Assembly (NCBI RefSeq): GCF_005116645.1
Contig: NZ_SWCM01000021.1
Coordinates: 1 to 64,000, forward strand
Length of the DNA stretch: 64,000 nucleotides
DNA from: Desulfopila sp. IMCC35006
GTDB taxonomy: Bacteria > Desulfobacterota > Desulfobulbia > Desulfobulbales > Desulfocapsaceae
Direction: 5' to 3'
A model generated the notes under the pieces. It searched no databases. It was not told where the DNA came from and saw only the letters and a program-made list of their open reading frames with translations. The translations under genes were made by a program, and so were the position numbers. This document shows, piece after piece, positions 16,313 through 25,304 of this stretch; position 1 is the first letter of the stretch; each line of letters starts with the position of its first letter.

Positions 16313-18515
16313 AATTGTGTTGATAAGCTGTCTTGTTTTTGTGATAGCGCTCATTTGGGTTTATATTGCAGGAGGAATATTCCTGTTAGCTTTTAACCGA
16401 GACATCAACGAAACAACCCCTCTCACATTGTATCAATATTGGTACTATTACGGAGCAGAAAAACAAGTTCAAAAATGGATATTTATAGCAAGTTTTTCAT
16501 CCGTTCTGGCTATTGTTATCCCTTTTGTCTTTTTTTTAATGCCAGCCAAAAGGAGTCTTTTTGGTGATGCTCGCTTCGCCAAAAAACACGAGATAAAAAG
16601 AGCTGGTTTATTGGGAGAAAAAGGGATTATTGTAGGAAAAAAATATAATAAATACCTTATGTTCAAAGGTTCTCAACATGCCATTATTTCCGCACCAACA
16701 AGAAGCGGGAAAGGTGTTGGTGTAGTTATACCCAATCTTTTGAGTTGGCCCGAATCACTTGTAGTTTTGGACATTAAGCAAGAAAATTGGGACATAACAA
16801 GTGGATATAGGGCAAAATACGGCCAAGAATGCTATCTTTTTAATCCTGCCGCTGTCGATTACCGCACCCATCGCTACAACCCTCTTTCCTACATAAGTGA
16901 CAACCCTAGTTTCAGAATTGATGATGTTCAAAAAATCGCAAACATGCTGTTCCCGGATCAACCTGGTACAGATGTTATTTGGACGGCCAGCCCTCGAAGT
17001 TTCTTTTTAGGAGTGGTCTTATATCTGCTAGAAACGCCCAACAAACTCGTAACGTTAGGACAAGTTCTAAGAGAGTCACTGGCGGAAGGTGATAGCTCTT
17101 TGTATTTCACCAAAATAATAAATATGCGGATATTAGGAGAGCATATAAAAAACACAAAACATAAAGAAGCAGAAAACCAAGCCGAACTGGATTTCAATGA
17201 AGTTATGGGTGACAAAGGAAAGGCTCATGAGAACCACCCTCGTTTATCAGAAATGGCGGTTTGGTATCACCTAAATTCAAATTATAAAAAAGCTTTCGAC
17301 CACAAATGTACCAGGGAAAACCCACTAAACAGGAAATTAGAGAAAATTAAATTTGATAGACAGTCTGCCGAAATAGGTAAAGCTCTATCGCCAGCTTGTG
17401 TTAGAGCCTTAAGTAGTTTTATTTCAATATCTTCAGAAAACACCAGGGCGGGTATAATAACGTCTTTTCGATCAAGACTTGAATTATGGATGAACCCTTT
17501 AGTTGATGCAGCCACCAGCGCAAATGATTTTGATTTAAGACAGGTCCGAAAAAAACGGATATCTATTTATTTAGGCGTAACACCGGACAATCTTGAACGT
17601 ATGGCACCTTTGCTCAATTTGTTTTTTCAGCAACTTTTAGATCTCAATACAAGAGAGCTTCCAAACCAAAACAAAGACATTAAATACACCTGCTTATTAT
17701 TAATGGACGAATTCACGTCAATAGGGAAAATAAGCATATTATCAAAAGGCATAAGCTATATTGCAGGGTATGGGTTGAGAATGATGCCGATCATCCAAAG
17801 CCCTGCACAGTTAGTTGACATATACGGGAGAGATGCCGCCCAAACCTTTACCACCAATCACGCCCTTAATATAATTTTCCCGCCCAAAGCTTCGGAAACC
17901 CAAACAGCAAAAGATATTTCTGATTGGCTTGGCTTTCAAACTGTAAAAGGAATTTCAGAATCAAAAGGTAAAGAAATATTTACCAAAAAAAGAAGAACTG
18001 AGTCAACCTCAGATCAACGCAGAGCCTTATTGTTGCCGCAAGAAATAACCAGCTTGGGTCAAACGAAGGAATTGGTAATTATGGAAAATGTACCCCCAAT
18101 CCTTGCCGAACGAATATTGTATTATAATGAAAAAGTCTTTGTGGATCGGTTAAAAATGATATCTCCAAGTCTTGATTCTTTAAAATCAGCGATACCAACA
18201 AAAAACCAATTAGATTCTGCAATAAAGAAAAGGGAACTGAGCGCCTTTGTGCCAAAGATCAACCTTGAGGATCATGATCTTATGATAGGCACAAAAAATA
18301 TTCAGATAATGCAGAGTCTACCAACAACATCTTCAGAAAAAAAATATATTGATCGTCCGGTTACCCCGGATGATATACCGAAACTTGCCAAAAAACATCT
18401 TGAAGATTTTTCTATAAATTTTTCAGATACAGAAGCACCGTTGGAGGGGGTTGACGTAAATGCTCTTAATAAATATGCAGACGAATTATATAGGCAAGCC
18501 AACGCCGAGATTTAA
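16278..18515 (+). CDS. virD4: VirD4/TraG coupling protein
   Basis: This 745-residue protein has two N-terminal membrane helices (about 12-34 and 65-90). The TraG motif FGDARFAKKHEIK follows, then Walker A APTRSGKGVGVVIP at about residue 140 and Walker B LLLMDEFTSIGK at about 475. It recruits the relaxosome to the channel and pumps DNA. The C-terminal 100 residues are variable, as expected for the substrate-recognition tail. The start overlaps virB11, so the two are coupled. Confidence 0.95.
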   Translation: MNLRKKGKNFFKIVLISCLVFVIALIWVYIAGGIFLLAFNRDINETTPLTLYQYWYYYGAEKQVQKWIFIASFSSVLAIVIPFVFFLMPAKRSLFGDARFAKKHEIKRAGLLGEKGIIVGKKYNKYLMFKGSQHAIISAPTRSGKGVGVVIPNLLSWPESLVVLDIKQENWDITSGYRAKYGQECYLFNPAAVDYRTHRYNPLSYISDNPSFRIDDVQKIANMLFPDQPGTDVIWTASPRSFFLGVVLYLLETPNKLVTLGQVLRESLAEGDSSLYFTKIINMRILGEHIKNTKHKEAENQAELDFNEVMGDKGKAHENHPRLSEMAVWYHLNSNYKKAFDHKCTRENPLNRKLEKIKFDRQSAEIGKALSPACVRALSSFISISSENTRAGIITSFRSRLELWMNPLVDAATSANDFDLRQVRKKRISIYLGVTPDNLERMAPLLNLFFQQLLDLNTRELPNQNKDIKYTCLLLMDEFTSIGKISILSKGISYIAGYGLRMMPIIQSPAQLVDIYGRDAAQTFTTNHALNIIFPPKASETQTAKDISDWLGFQTVKGISESKGKEIFTKKRRTESTSDQRRALLLPQEITSLGQTKELVIMENVPPILAERILYYNEKVFVDRLKMISPSLDSLKSAIPTKNQLDSAIKKRELSAFVPKINLEDHDLMIGTKNIQIMQSLPTTSSEKKYIDRPVTPDDIPKLAKKHLEDFSINFSDTEAPLEGVDVNALNKYADELYRQANAEI

Positions 18516-18529
18516 AAAAAGGTGAGTCG

Positions 18530-19837
18530 ATGAGCAAAAGCACAAACAATGATTTTGTTGAAAAACTTAAATATGATCTTAGCAAGCCAAAAGACAGGTT
18601 TGAAATACATAATCCATTATATGATTCAAAAAAAGAGGTTAACACATCACAGGAAGCAATTAAAGAAGCCAACCTTGTTGGATCGAGTCGTTTTCAATAC
18701 ATAACACCCGAAGGAAAGGTTTATCAGATTGGAAAAAACAAAAATGACGAAAGATGGTATCAGATAGAAAGAAATCCAAAATATCTGAATGAAAAAAATT
18801 ACACCCTTTCTTTGGTGGATATTCAAAAATCAATAGATCGTAAAAACCTCCAATCTATTAGAGACAATGAAAAACTGCGAGCAGCCCTAAAAGAAGCCGA
18901 CCCAGAAACAAACATAAAAATGGCAAAAGCAGATATTCTTTCTTTTAGAAAAATACAAGACATAGGAGCACAAAAAGCCGCTGCTGAAATTATGGCAAAA
19001 AACGCAAATACCTATCCTGACTACAAAAAAGAAATTATCAAGACATCTCCCGAGACACTAAGAAAAATAGTAGAAATAGCTTCCATCAAAAAAAGCAAGT
19101 CTCAGTTTGTCGCTCAAAAATCTCAAAATAATAACAACAAAAAAACCTCACATTCCGAAAACACGATAGAATCCGATGAAATATTTACAGCGTCGGAACC
19201 TGAAAAAAATCCAGTATTACCGCCAGACTTAGAAAAAGAATACACGAAGGTTGGAAATAAATATTATGCCGAAAACGGAAGCTCTTTTGAAGACAAGGGC
19301 AATAGGATAGAGACCCAATCAAATGAAGAGAGAGTCACCAGTTCCATGATACTTATTGCCAAAGCAAGAGGATGGAACGAAATTAAAGTTTCTGGTTCAG
19401 AATCGTTCAAAAAGGAAGCTTGGATAGAAGCCAACTCAAAGGGAATGCACGTCAAAGGATATATACCTCAAAGACAAGATAAAGAAGAACTAAGCAAAAG
19501 AACGGGGAAAATGGACTACAAAAGAGATGGAAACCAAGAAGAGCCCGAATCAAAAAGCGACACACATAGCAAAAAAATGGCCAAAACATGGGCGACCAAA
19601 GATCCCCAGGAAGCGGCTAGGATATATCCAGAACTGGCAAACGCAACGGCCTTGGCTGTTGCTATAGACAAAAGAGCCGAAGCAGATGGACTAAACCCGG
19701 CACAGCGAGCGGTGGTTGCGGCCAGGACAAAACAAAACATTATTAACAGTATCGAAAAGGGTAACTTGCCTAGGATGAAGATTAGGGAAGAGGTTGAAAT
19801 CACCACTAACAGGAATGAAAAAGAACTGGTCAGGTAA
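18530..19837 (+). CDS. LPD7-domain protein within the transfer operon
   Basis: This 435-residue, very charged, cytoplasmic protein carries an LPD7-like domain at about residues 235-315 (YYAENGSSFEDKGNRI, then ARGWNEIKVSGSESFKKEAW). LPD7 is usually found at the C-terminus of relaxases or in large polyvalent plasmid proteins. Here it stands alone after virD4, while the relaxase lies 42 kb away. It may be a relaxosome partner split from its relaxase, or a protein delivered to the recipient. The N-terminal half is helical and unrecognised. Confidence 0.7.
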   Translation: MSKSTNNDFVEKLKYDLSKPKDRFEIHNPLYDSKKEVNTSQEAIKEANLVGSSRFQYITPEGKVYQIGKNKNDERWYQIERNPKYLNEKNYTLSLVDIQKSIDRKNLQSIRDNEKLRAALKEADPETNIKMAKADILSFRKIQDIGAQKAAAEIMAKNANTYPDYKKEIIKTSPETLRKIVEIASIKKSKSQFVAQKSQNNNNKKTSHSENTIESDEIFTASEPEKNPVLPPDLEKEYTKVGNKYYAENGSSFEDKGNRIETQSNEERVTSSMILIAKARGWNEIKVSGSESFKKEAWIEANSKGMHVKGYIPQRQDKEELSKRTGKMDYKRDGNQEEPESKSDTHSKKMAKTWATKDPQEAARIYPELANATALAVAIDKRAEADGLNPAQRAVVAARTKQNIINSIEKGNLPRMKIREEVEITTNRNEKELVR

Positions 19838-19853
19838 AAAGGGAGGTCGCGTC

Positions 19854-20432
19854 ATGAAAAGGATAGTTAGTTTGATAATGATGGCAGGATTGTTTGTAAC
19901 ATCAGTCAAAGCAGATGATGATATATTAACCGGCGATACACGGCTATCCTGTGAAGCGATAATGTGTCTATCAACAGGGAGCGCCCCGGATGAATGTGAA
20001 CCCTCGTTGCGCCGGTATTTTGATATAAGAGAGAAAAAATTATCCGACACAATAAAAGAAAGGAGAAATTTTCTAAAAAAATGCCCAGCCTCAAATCAAA
20101 CTCCTGAAATGCAAGGGTTGGTTGATGCACTAGCGAGTGGTGCCGGGAGATGCGATGCGCTGTACCTTAACAGAACGACAAAAAAGACCATCCATAGAGA
20201 TGAAGAAATAATCACAATAATTGACAATAATATGCCTATATATTGCAGCGATTATACTAATAATCAATATGTGAATTTGGGAGACGAGATTCCCAAGTAC
20301 GTAGGTGATCCTGAGAATGGTGGTCATTGGGTGAACTCAAGTGACTACGAAAAAGTCCTGACTGAATACAACGCACGACTTGCAAAACAAAAAGCCGATC
20401 AAGCAGAAATGGATGCTTATAACGGCCGTTAA
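19854..20432 (+). CDS. trbM: TrbM-family transfer protein
   Basis: The start at the ATG after GGGAGG gives 192 residues with a signal peptide ending near VKA. The mature protein has the TrbM signature LTGDTRLSCEAIMCLSTGSAP, with paired cysteines, and a following SLRRYFDI. TrbM is a periplasmic protein associated with conjugative secretion loci. It sits between the LPD7 gene and traX with near-zero spacing. Confidence 0.85.
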   Translation: MKRIVSLIMMAGLFVTSVKADDDILTGDTRLSCEAIMCLSTGSAPDECEPSLRRYFDIREKKLSDTIKERRNFLKKCPASNQTPEMQGLVDALASGAGRCDALYLNRTTKKTIHRDEEIITIIDNNMPIYCSDYTNNQYVNLGDEIPKYVGDPENGGHWVNSSDYEKVLTEYNARLAKQKADQAEMDAYNGR

Positions 20433-20434
20433 TC

Positions 20435-21112
20435 ATGAATCTTCCCCATATCGATTTTAAAGACGGAACCGTAGAAGTTTTAAAATGGATAGCATTGTTT
20501 ATTATGACCCTTGATCATATAAACAAGTACTATTTTCATGAAAAGATTACTCTCATCTTTGATTTGGGAAGAGTTGCTTTACCAATTTTTCTGATCATTT
20601 TAGCTTACAATTTAGCTCGTCCTGGGGCTCTTGAGAACGGTGTCTATGGTCGAGTTATGAATCGCCTTTTGGTGTCTGGATTGATTGCAATAATACCTAT
20701 TACTTTGATGGGGGGATTGATTGGTGGCTGGTGGCCTTTAAACATTATGTTTTTGTTGCTTGTTGTTACAGCAACGGCTTATTTGATAGACACCCACCAC
20801 CCCATAATAGCTCAAATAGTTTTCTTCCTCGGCGGCGCTGTTGTTGAATTTTGGTGGTTTGCCGGATTACTTGGTGTTGCCGTGTGGTGGTATTGCAGAA
20901 AACCTAACTGGACTGCTGCAATTTTAATTTTAATCTCCTGGGGGTCCTTGTGGATAGTGAATCAGAACAGTTGGGCTTTCGCCGCTCTGCCGTTAATTTG
21001 GATAGTATCGCGCCTGCCGGTAGAGATGCCAAAATATAAATACGTGTTTTATACCTACTATCCACTTCACCTGGCAATTATCTGTTTAGTCGTCAACTAT
21101 AAAAATTTCTAG
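20435..21112 (+). CDS. traX: TraX-family membrane protein
   Basis: This 225-residue protein has about seven to eight membrane helices. The TraX motif lies near the N-terminus (ALFIMTLDHINKYYF, with the DHI histidine) and a YYPLHLAI motif at the C-terminus. TraX acetylates the N-terminus of F pilin; in this VirB2-based system it may modify pilin or act on another substrate. It starts 2 bp after trbM and ends the transfer operon. Confidence 0.85.
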   Translation: MNLPHIDFKDGTVEVLKWIALFIMTLDHINKYYFHEKITLIFDLGRVALPIFLIILAYNLARPGALENGVYGRVMNRLLVSGLIAIIPITLMGGLIGGWWPLNIMFLLLVVTATAYLIDTHHPIIAQIVFFLGGAVVEFWWFAGLLGVAVWWYCRKPNWTAAILILISWGSLWIVNQNSWAFAALPLIWIVSRLPVEMPKYKYVFYTYYPLHLAIICLVVNYKNF

Positions 21113-21121
21113 AAAATTATT

Positions 21122-21240
21122 GGTATCAAAAACTGTGTTGCCGGCGTGACCTGGTGCCGTTTTTTGATACCAATAATTCAAAAATTGAGCTTAGCGCCGC
21201 CCGGGTCGGGTTACACTTACCCGGTCACTTGGTATCATTC
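21122..21240. repeat. E2: GGTATCAAAA hairpin element after traX
   Basis: GGTATCAAAA (21122-21131) pairs with TTTTGATACC (21162-21171). The loop contains CCGGCGTGACCTGGTGCCG, nearly the same as E3. A further GGTATCA copy lies at 21231. The element marks the border between the transfer operon and the accessory region. It might also terminate the tra transcript. Confidence 0.65.
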
Positions 21241-21271
21241 CCCCTTGGATCGACTAAGGAATATCATCTGA

Positions 21272-21781
21272 ATGACAAGCACAACGAACAAACCATTAAC
21301 GATCAGAGTGTTGGTGTTAGCTCTGGCTATAGTGGCTGGGGTCTTCTCTCAATTTGGATGTAAGGAGCGCACGATGGACTTCAATACAGTCAACTCCGAC
21401 ATCAGTGTACTGGCAAAACTTATCGATCTTCCGATGACACCAAAATCGGTTCGCTGGCAAGTGCTCGATCCGAAACACGGACAGGGCGACCTCGGACCAA
21501 ACGATTGGGTGTTAGTGGCTGTCATGGAACTAGAAAATGGCCAAGCGGAACAATTAGCATCACAGTCTACCCCAGTTGCTGCGTCAGACAAAATCATTGA
21601 TCCACTATTTCAGTCCTTGATGGCTGCCGAGTTGAATGGTTTGGTGGCGGATCTTCTTGCCGAACATCCAGCACCCGAATGGCGTTCGGCAAACCAATTT
21701 TTCCGGCAACCCCTTCTGAATGGTATCTTTGTTCTCTCAAGGTCGGCTAATCGATTAGTGCTTGTCCTGGCAACAACCTGA
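21272..21781 (+). CDS. Hypothetical lipoprotein
   Basis: This 169-residue protein has an N-terminal hydrophobic stretch ending FSQFGC, a plausible lipobox. It then holds a soluble domain with WQVLDPKHGQGDLGPNDWVLVAVMEL. An internal ATG at 21374 with a good GGAG site would give a cytosolic 135-residue form. The GC content is higher than in the transfer genes, so it has a different origin. No family is recognised. Confidence 0.6.
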   Translation: MTSTTNKPLTIRVLVLALAIVAGVFSQFGCKERTMDFNTVNSDISVLAKLIDLPMTPKSVRWQVLDPKHGQGDLGPNDWVLVAVMELENGQAEQLASQSTPVAASDKIIDPLFQSLMAAELNGLVADLLAEHPAPEWRSANQFFRQPLLNGIFVLSRSANRLVLVLATT

Positions 21782-21826
21782 CACCAGTCGCTTTTTAAAC
21801 ACCACAGGACCAGGATCAACCAATAA

Positions 21827-21869
21827 GGGGGGGGCTCTGCGCGAGAGCGAGAGTCCTTTAACCGCACGG
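21827..21869. repeat. R-D: short fragment of the leader repeat
   Basis: The G-run followed by gctctgcgcgagagcgagagtcctttaaccgcacgg equals the central hairpin part of R-A and R-B (about 1381-1423), then diverges. It is a remnant, or the mobile core of the repeat. The stretch 21782-22131 otherwise holds nothing I can call. Confidence 0.65.
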
Positions 21870-22131
21870 CATTGTAACAGGGCCATATCCTCAAAAAAAA
21901 TGCGTGGAAAATTCCTAACGTCTTGATCTTGCTAATTGAAAAAATCTCGCCTACTATGATAAAAACAAAATATTTTTGGTACATGTGAGAAGGAAGCATT
22001 TACCTTCGGCAAATATATTTCTAAAATAGCAGTGGAATTCGACGATCTTAGAAAGAAAAATCAGTTACGATTGGTCGATTTCATCCCCAAAAAGCCAACG
22101 CGGGATATTAAATGTTGGGTTGTCAAAAAAA

Positions 22132-22704
22132 ATGAAAACATCATTATTGAAAGAATCAATGTTTCTCTCAGAAGAGAAATTGAAAGAATATCTCAAGTAT
22201 GCCTCGACTGATGAGGCAAGAGCGGTTCTATTTGTAAAAAAACAAATAAAAGAATCAGCCGGGCACTGGATCGACATTATTGATTGTGTTTCTTATCAGA
22301 ACGACAACCCAAATGATTTGGAATTTAAGCTTGTCATTTGTGGCCATTACAAAAGAATCTTGAAACCTAAATATCCACCTAAAAGCAATTTTATCTTTAA
22401 CGGTAAACTCAATGAAAAAGAATATTATCTTTCAGTACGCGCTATAACGTGGGAAACAGCGCACAAGGATATCTCTCAACAGAAGAGCAAAGGGATAAAA
22501 GGTGTGATGTTCGAAATCAAGGGTGTAAAATACAATAAAAACAGAGGGAAATTCATAAAAGACCCGCCCTGGCTAAACAGTCCTGCCTGGAAAAACGTCG
22601 ATATTCATTCCCTACGAGGAGCTGACAGGTCTTATGTTCAACAGTTTCTGGCACCTCCTGATTGGCGATATGAAATTAAGTCTATTCGAAAACTTTCAAA
22701 TTGA
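22132..22704 (+). CDS. Hypothetical protein, possible cassette gene
   Basis: This protein has about 190 residues. The ATG at 22132 is chosen over an upstream TTG; neither has a strong ribosome site. It is soluble, with a mixed alpha/beta pattern and DEARAVLFVKKQIKESAGHW as the most distinctive block. No domain is recognised. The stop lies 13 bp before an attC-like palindrome, as in integron cassettes, and the next gene encodes a TIR protein. A defence-related role is possible only by company. Confidence 0.6.
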   Translation: MKTSLLKESMFLSEEKLKEYLKYASTDEARAVLFVKKQIKESAGHWIDIIDCVSYQNDNPNDLEFKLVICGHYKRILKPKYPPKSNFIFNGKLNEKEYYLSVRAITWETAHKDISQQKSKGIKGVMFEIKGVKYNKNRGKFIKDPPWLNSPAWKNVDIHSLRGADRSYVQQFLAPPDWRYEIKSIRKLSN

Positions 22705-22716
22705 AATAATAAAAAT

Positions 22717-22777
22717 TAACCCAACCAAGCGCTAAGCGCGGACCCGCAAACAGCGCGGTCCCGTTAGCTCCACGTTA
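22717..22777 (+). other. attC-like site 1
   Basis: This 61-bp imperfect palindrome runs from TAAC to GTTA. GCTAA-GGACC on the left pairs with GGTCC-TTAGC on the right, leaving a central spacer, as in integron attC sites. The right end CCACGTTA is shared with site 2. The core heptamers deviate from strict RYYYAAC and GTTRRRY. It lies between two plus-strand genes. Confidence 0.5.
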
Positions 22778-22801
22778 TAGATCAAAAACAAAAAAGGCAT
22801 T

Positions 22802-23293
22802 ATGCATTTCAATATTTTTGTAAGTTACTCAACTTTAGATTTACCACATGTTGAATTGTTAGAAAAACAACTAAAAAACACTTTTATAAACGTCTTTGTT
22901 GCAGAACATTCGGTTAAACCAAGTGAAGACCTATCTAAAAAAATAGAGAATGCGATTCGGCAATCTGATTTATTCGTTTTGCTTTGGAGTAAAAATGCGA
23001 AAGAATCGGAGTGGGTTTCTCAAGAAATAGGTAAAGCAACTGCTTTTAATAAAACAATCCTTCCTCTTGTTTTAGATAAAGGCTTAAAGCTACCAGCTTT
23101 TATCAGTGAGTTGAAATATATACCTGTATATAAAGATGCTAGTGCAGCATTAATTCAAGCGAAAGCAATTGCAGACGAACAGTGTTCAATTAAATTCGCG
23201 AAGTTACAGGAAGATAAAAAGAAAAAGGATCAAGAACTATTAATAAAGCTTGGTTTAGGTGGTGCACTTTTATGGTTATTTAATCAAAGCTAG
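22802..23293 (+). CDS. TIR-domain protein with C-terminal membrane helix
   Basis: This 163-residue protein has a TIR fold at residues 1-125: IFVSYSTLDLPHVELLEK at the N-terminus, SDLFVLLWSKNAKESEWVSQE with the candidate catalytic glutamate of NAD-cleaving TIR domains, and a short coiled coil (DKKKKDQELL). A hydrophobic C-terminal helix (about 143-160) would tether it to the membrane. Bacterial TIR proteins commonly act as NADase effectors in anti-phage immunity, but no sensor gene is fused here. The gene lies between two attC-like sites, like an integron cassette. Confidence 0.75.
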   Translation: MHFNIFVSYSTLDLPHVELLEKQLKNTFINVFVAEHSVKPSEDLSKKIENAIRQSDLFVLLWSKNAKESEWVSQEIGKATAFNKTILPLVLDKGLKLPAFISELKYIPVYKDASAALIQAKAIADEQCSIKFAKLQEDKKKKDQELLIKLGLGGALLWLFNQS

Positions 23294-23307
23294 TAATAAA
23301 AAATCGA

Positions 23308-23360
23308 TAACAAATCCATCAACGTGGACTCGCTGAATCTCGCAGGTTATGTCCACGTTA
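23308..23360 (+). other. attC-like site 2
   Basis: This 53-bp element from TAAC to GTTA contains a perfect 9-bp inverted repeat AACGTGGAC...GTCCACGTT around 21 bp. It lies 14 bp past the TIR stop. Together with site 1 it would delimit a cassette of about 583 bp. A simple terminator is the alternative, but no T run follows. Confidence 0.45.
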
Positions 23361-23380
23361 AATTCTATAAAACACAATCC

Positions 23381-23656
23381 ATGCCAAACTGGTTGATAGA
23401 AATACTAGCAGTAATAGCACTGTCTAAAAGAACACAATGGGCAATAATATTTGGCTGCATATTCTTTATCGGTATTAATTTACTTGGGAGTCATGTTTTA
23501 TCTGATTTCGAACTTCATGGCCCAGCCGCAGGATTAACAGATGCAATAAAGCAAAAAATGGCAAAAATGTATGATAAAATCGCTTGGGGAGCACTGTTCT
23601 CTTTTTGGGCGTTAGCTTTCAAGTTTTACAGAAAAGATAAAAATAGATTTTGGTAA
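23381..23656 (+). CDS. Small membrane protein next to the TIR cassette
   Basis: This 91-residue protein starts at the ATG inside a longer frame that opens with GTG at 23324. Two membrane helices are predicted (about 20-38 and 66-82), with a conserved-looking basic tail FYRKDKNRFW. No family is recognised. It follows attC-like site 2, so it could be the next cassette or a partner of the TIR protein. Confidence 0.5.
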   Translation: MPNWLIEILAVIALSKRTQWAIIFGCIFFIGINLLGSHVLSDFELHGPAAGLTDAIKQKMAKMYDKIAWGALFSFWALAFKFYRKDKNRFW

Positions 23657-23829
23657 TCTTAAAGTTTCTTTCCTAAAAGGAATATTAACTTAAAAAATCA
23701 CAGGAACCATCGCTGATGGAACGGAAATAGACGTTTCAATTCCTTATCGCTAAACATAAATATAAAGAATAATTTGACCAAATGTTTAACACCGGGAAAA
23801 CTTATTTCGATTCAGCGATGACTATCGAA

Positions 23830-23860
23830 CATTAGACAAAAGGAATTATTTTGTCTAATC
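23830..23860. repeat. H1: CATTAGACAAAA palindrome
   Basis: CATTAGACAAAA (23830-23841) and TTTTGTCTAAT (23849-23859) flank a 7-nt loop GGAATTA. It overlaps the stop of the ApeA-like gene. Related copies lie at 26307-26323, 28387-28417, 29514-29540 and 43526-43551. Confidence 0.75.
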
Positions 23861-25192
23861 GGGATATACGATTCCCGGTTTCCACAAAACGCGAGGTGGA
23901 GGGGAAACGCCTGCCCCTTGCGGTCCACCAATATCAAGATAGCCTCTATATGCGTGACAGCCTTCAACCATTTTTACTATTTCTGGAATACTGAAACCCA
24001 TTTCAGTTAGCAGGCACATTTCCAGCAAGAGATTCACATCTCTGTTTAAGTAATCAAGTTTGATGCCTTTAAGTACTTTATTCTCTTTCTTCTTGAACCA
24101 ATGGCTATAATAATTTCGATGGTCTAATACTAGTTGTGAGAAGACTTCCTTATCGCCAGTGTATTTCATGATATCTACGTATTTTTCAAATAAATTTGAT
24201 ATTCTGCTTTTAAGTCCCCAGCTATCTGCATCAGGTCTGCTTACTCTATGATATTCCTCTAAAGCCTGTGCTTTAGGTAGAAATAAGTTGTGCAACATAC
24301 CTTTGCTCTTCATGAAATATAGGCTGTAAACGGTCATCATATTGTTATAACCACGTAACCAACTTCTAAATAGTTCTGAAATCCTATGTTTTTCTTTAGG
24401 AAATGTAAAAAACATATCATAAATTGAGGACTTCTCTGAAATATAGTCCAACTCTATATCAATAGGCATGTACAACACATGAATTAAATCTTTTGAACCT
24501 TTTGGCATTGCTCTCACGTTCTGAACAGTTACATTTTCTCTCATAGCAAGAGTAATAAATTTCCTAATTGCATCAATATAATCAAAAAAGAATAAACCAT
24601 TCACTCCGGCTTCATTTGTAATTTTTATAGTGTTCTTTTCCGTAAAGATTATTTCTGAAGGTGGTCGCATTAGTGAAGGAATATTTAAAGACACATTCAA
24701 AGTTATTTTCGCATCATCGCCAGCATAAAATACTTCACTCTCCGGAAGTTTATAGGGGATGTTGAACGTAGATGAATCTTTTTTAAAACTCTGTGAATAA
24801 CCTTTGTAATCAATACCAGTAAGACAAGTCCATGCCTTGATGTCATTTGTTTCGAGTTTAATAAATTCAAGTTGAATATTCTGCTCGGCTTCTGCATGTA
24901 ATCCGATTATTCCCATGTTTGCGTAAATCTGCGTTGGTGCATATTCTGCGAATTCATGGAATGGAGTCACCAAAGTCGTAGCAAAACAGTTCAGCAATGT
25001 GATTTTGCTGCCAGATGCTTCGCCAATGATGACATCAAACTCGTTGCCCTTGAAGAATCCTTCTAGGTTCAACCTAAGTCCGCTTTCTGGGGAATAATCG
25101 AGCACTCCAATGATTTTTAAATCTTCTTTGCCTGGAAGCCACCATTCACCAACAAAACTGCCTGAACTGCTAAGATTAAAGACTTTATCCAT
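23855..25192 (-). CDS. ApeA-like HEPN anti-phage protein
   Basis: This protein has about 445 residues. The N-terminal domain (about 8-130, SGSFVGEWWLPGKEDLKIIGVLDYS) matches the beta-rich domain of ApeA. The C-terminal third is helical and carries RNYYSH at about 365-370, the R-x4-H motif of HEPN RNases. ApeA was reported as a single-gene abortive-infection defence. An ATG 9 bp inside the longest frame is chosen, with GAGG upstream. It lies downstream of the Abi_alpha gene on the same strand, separated by an attC-like site, and ends at palindrome H1. It probably degrades RNA once a phage is sensed; the trigger is unknown. Confidence 0.75.
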   Translation of the reverse strand: MDKVFNLSSSGSFVGEWWLPGKEDLKIIGVLDYSPESGLRLNLEGFFKGNEFDVIIGEASGSKITLLNCFATTLVTPFHEFAEYAPTQIYANMGIIGLHAEAEQNIQLEFIKLETNDIKAWTCLTGIDYKGYSQSFKKDSSTFNIPYKLPESEVFYAGDDAKITLNVSLNIPSLMRPPSEIIFTEKNTIKITNEAGVNGLFFFDYIDAIRKFITLAMRENVTVQNVRAMPKGSKDLIHVLYMPIDIELDYISEKSSIYDMFFTFPKEKHRISELFRSWLRGYNNMMTVYSLYFMKSKGMLHNLFLPKAQALEEYHRVSRPDADSWGLKSRISNLFEKYVDIMKYTGDKEVFSQLVLDHRNYYSHWFKKKENKVLKGIKLDYLNRDVNLLLEMCLLTEMGFSIPEIVKMVEGCHAYRGYLDIGGPQGAGVSPPPRVLWKPGIVYPD

Positions 25193-25241
25193 TGTACCCA
25201 ACCTCGTTTTTGTGGCCTCTGTAGCTTTGTTTTTGGTCTAT

Positions 25242-25304
25242 GCCCAACGCCCGGAATTAAGTGGGCGCACGCTTTTTGCGATCCGCTGAAGAGCGGCGTT
25301 TAAG
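25242..25304 (-). other. attC-like site 3 between Abi_alpha and ApeA genes
   Basis: Read on the minus strand, it ends in GTTGGGC, a perfect GTTRRRY core (plus-strand 25242-25248). It begins with TTAAACGCC, which pairs with GGCGTT. Internal hairpins CCGCTCTTCAGCGG and CGCAAAAAGCG lie between. The Abi_alpha stop codon falls inside its left end, as is common for integron cassettes. This is the most convincing of the attC-like sites. Confidence 0.6.
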
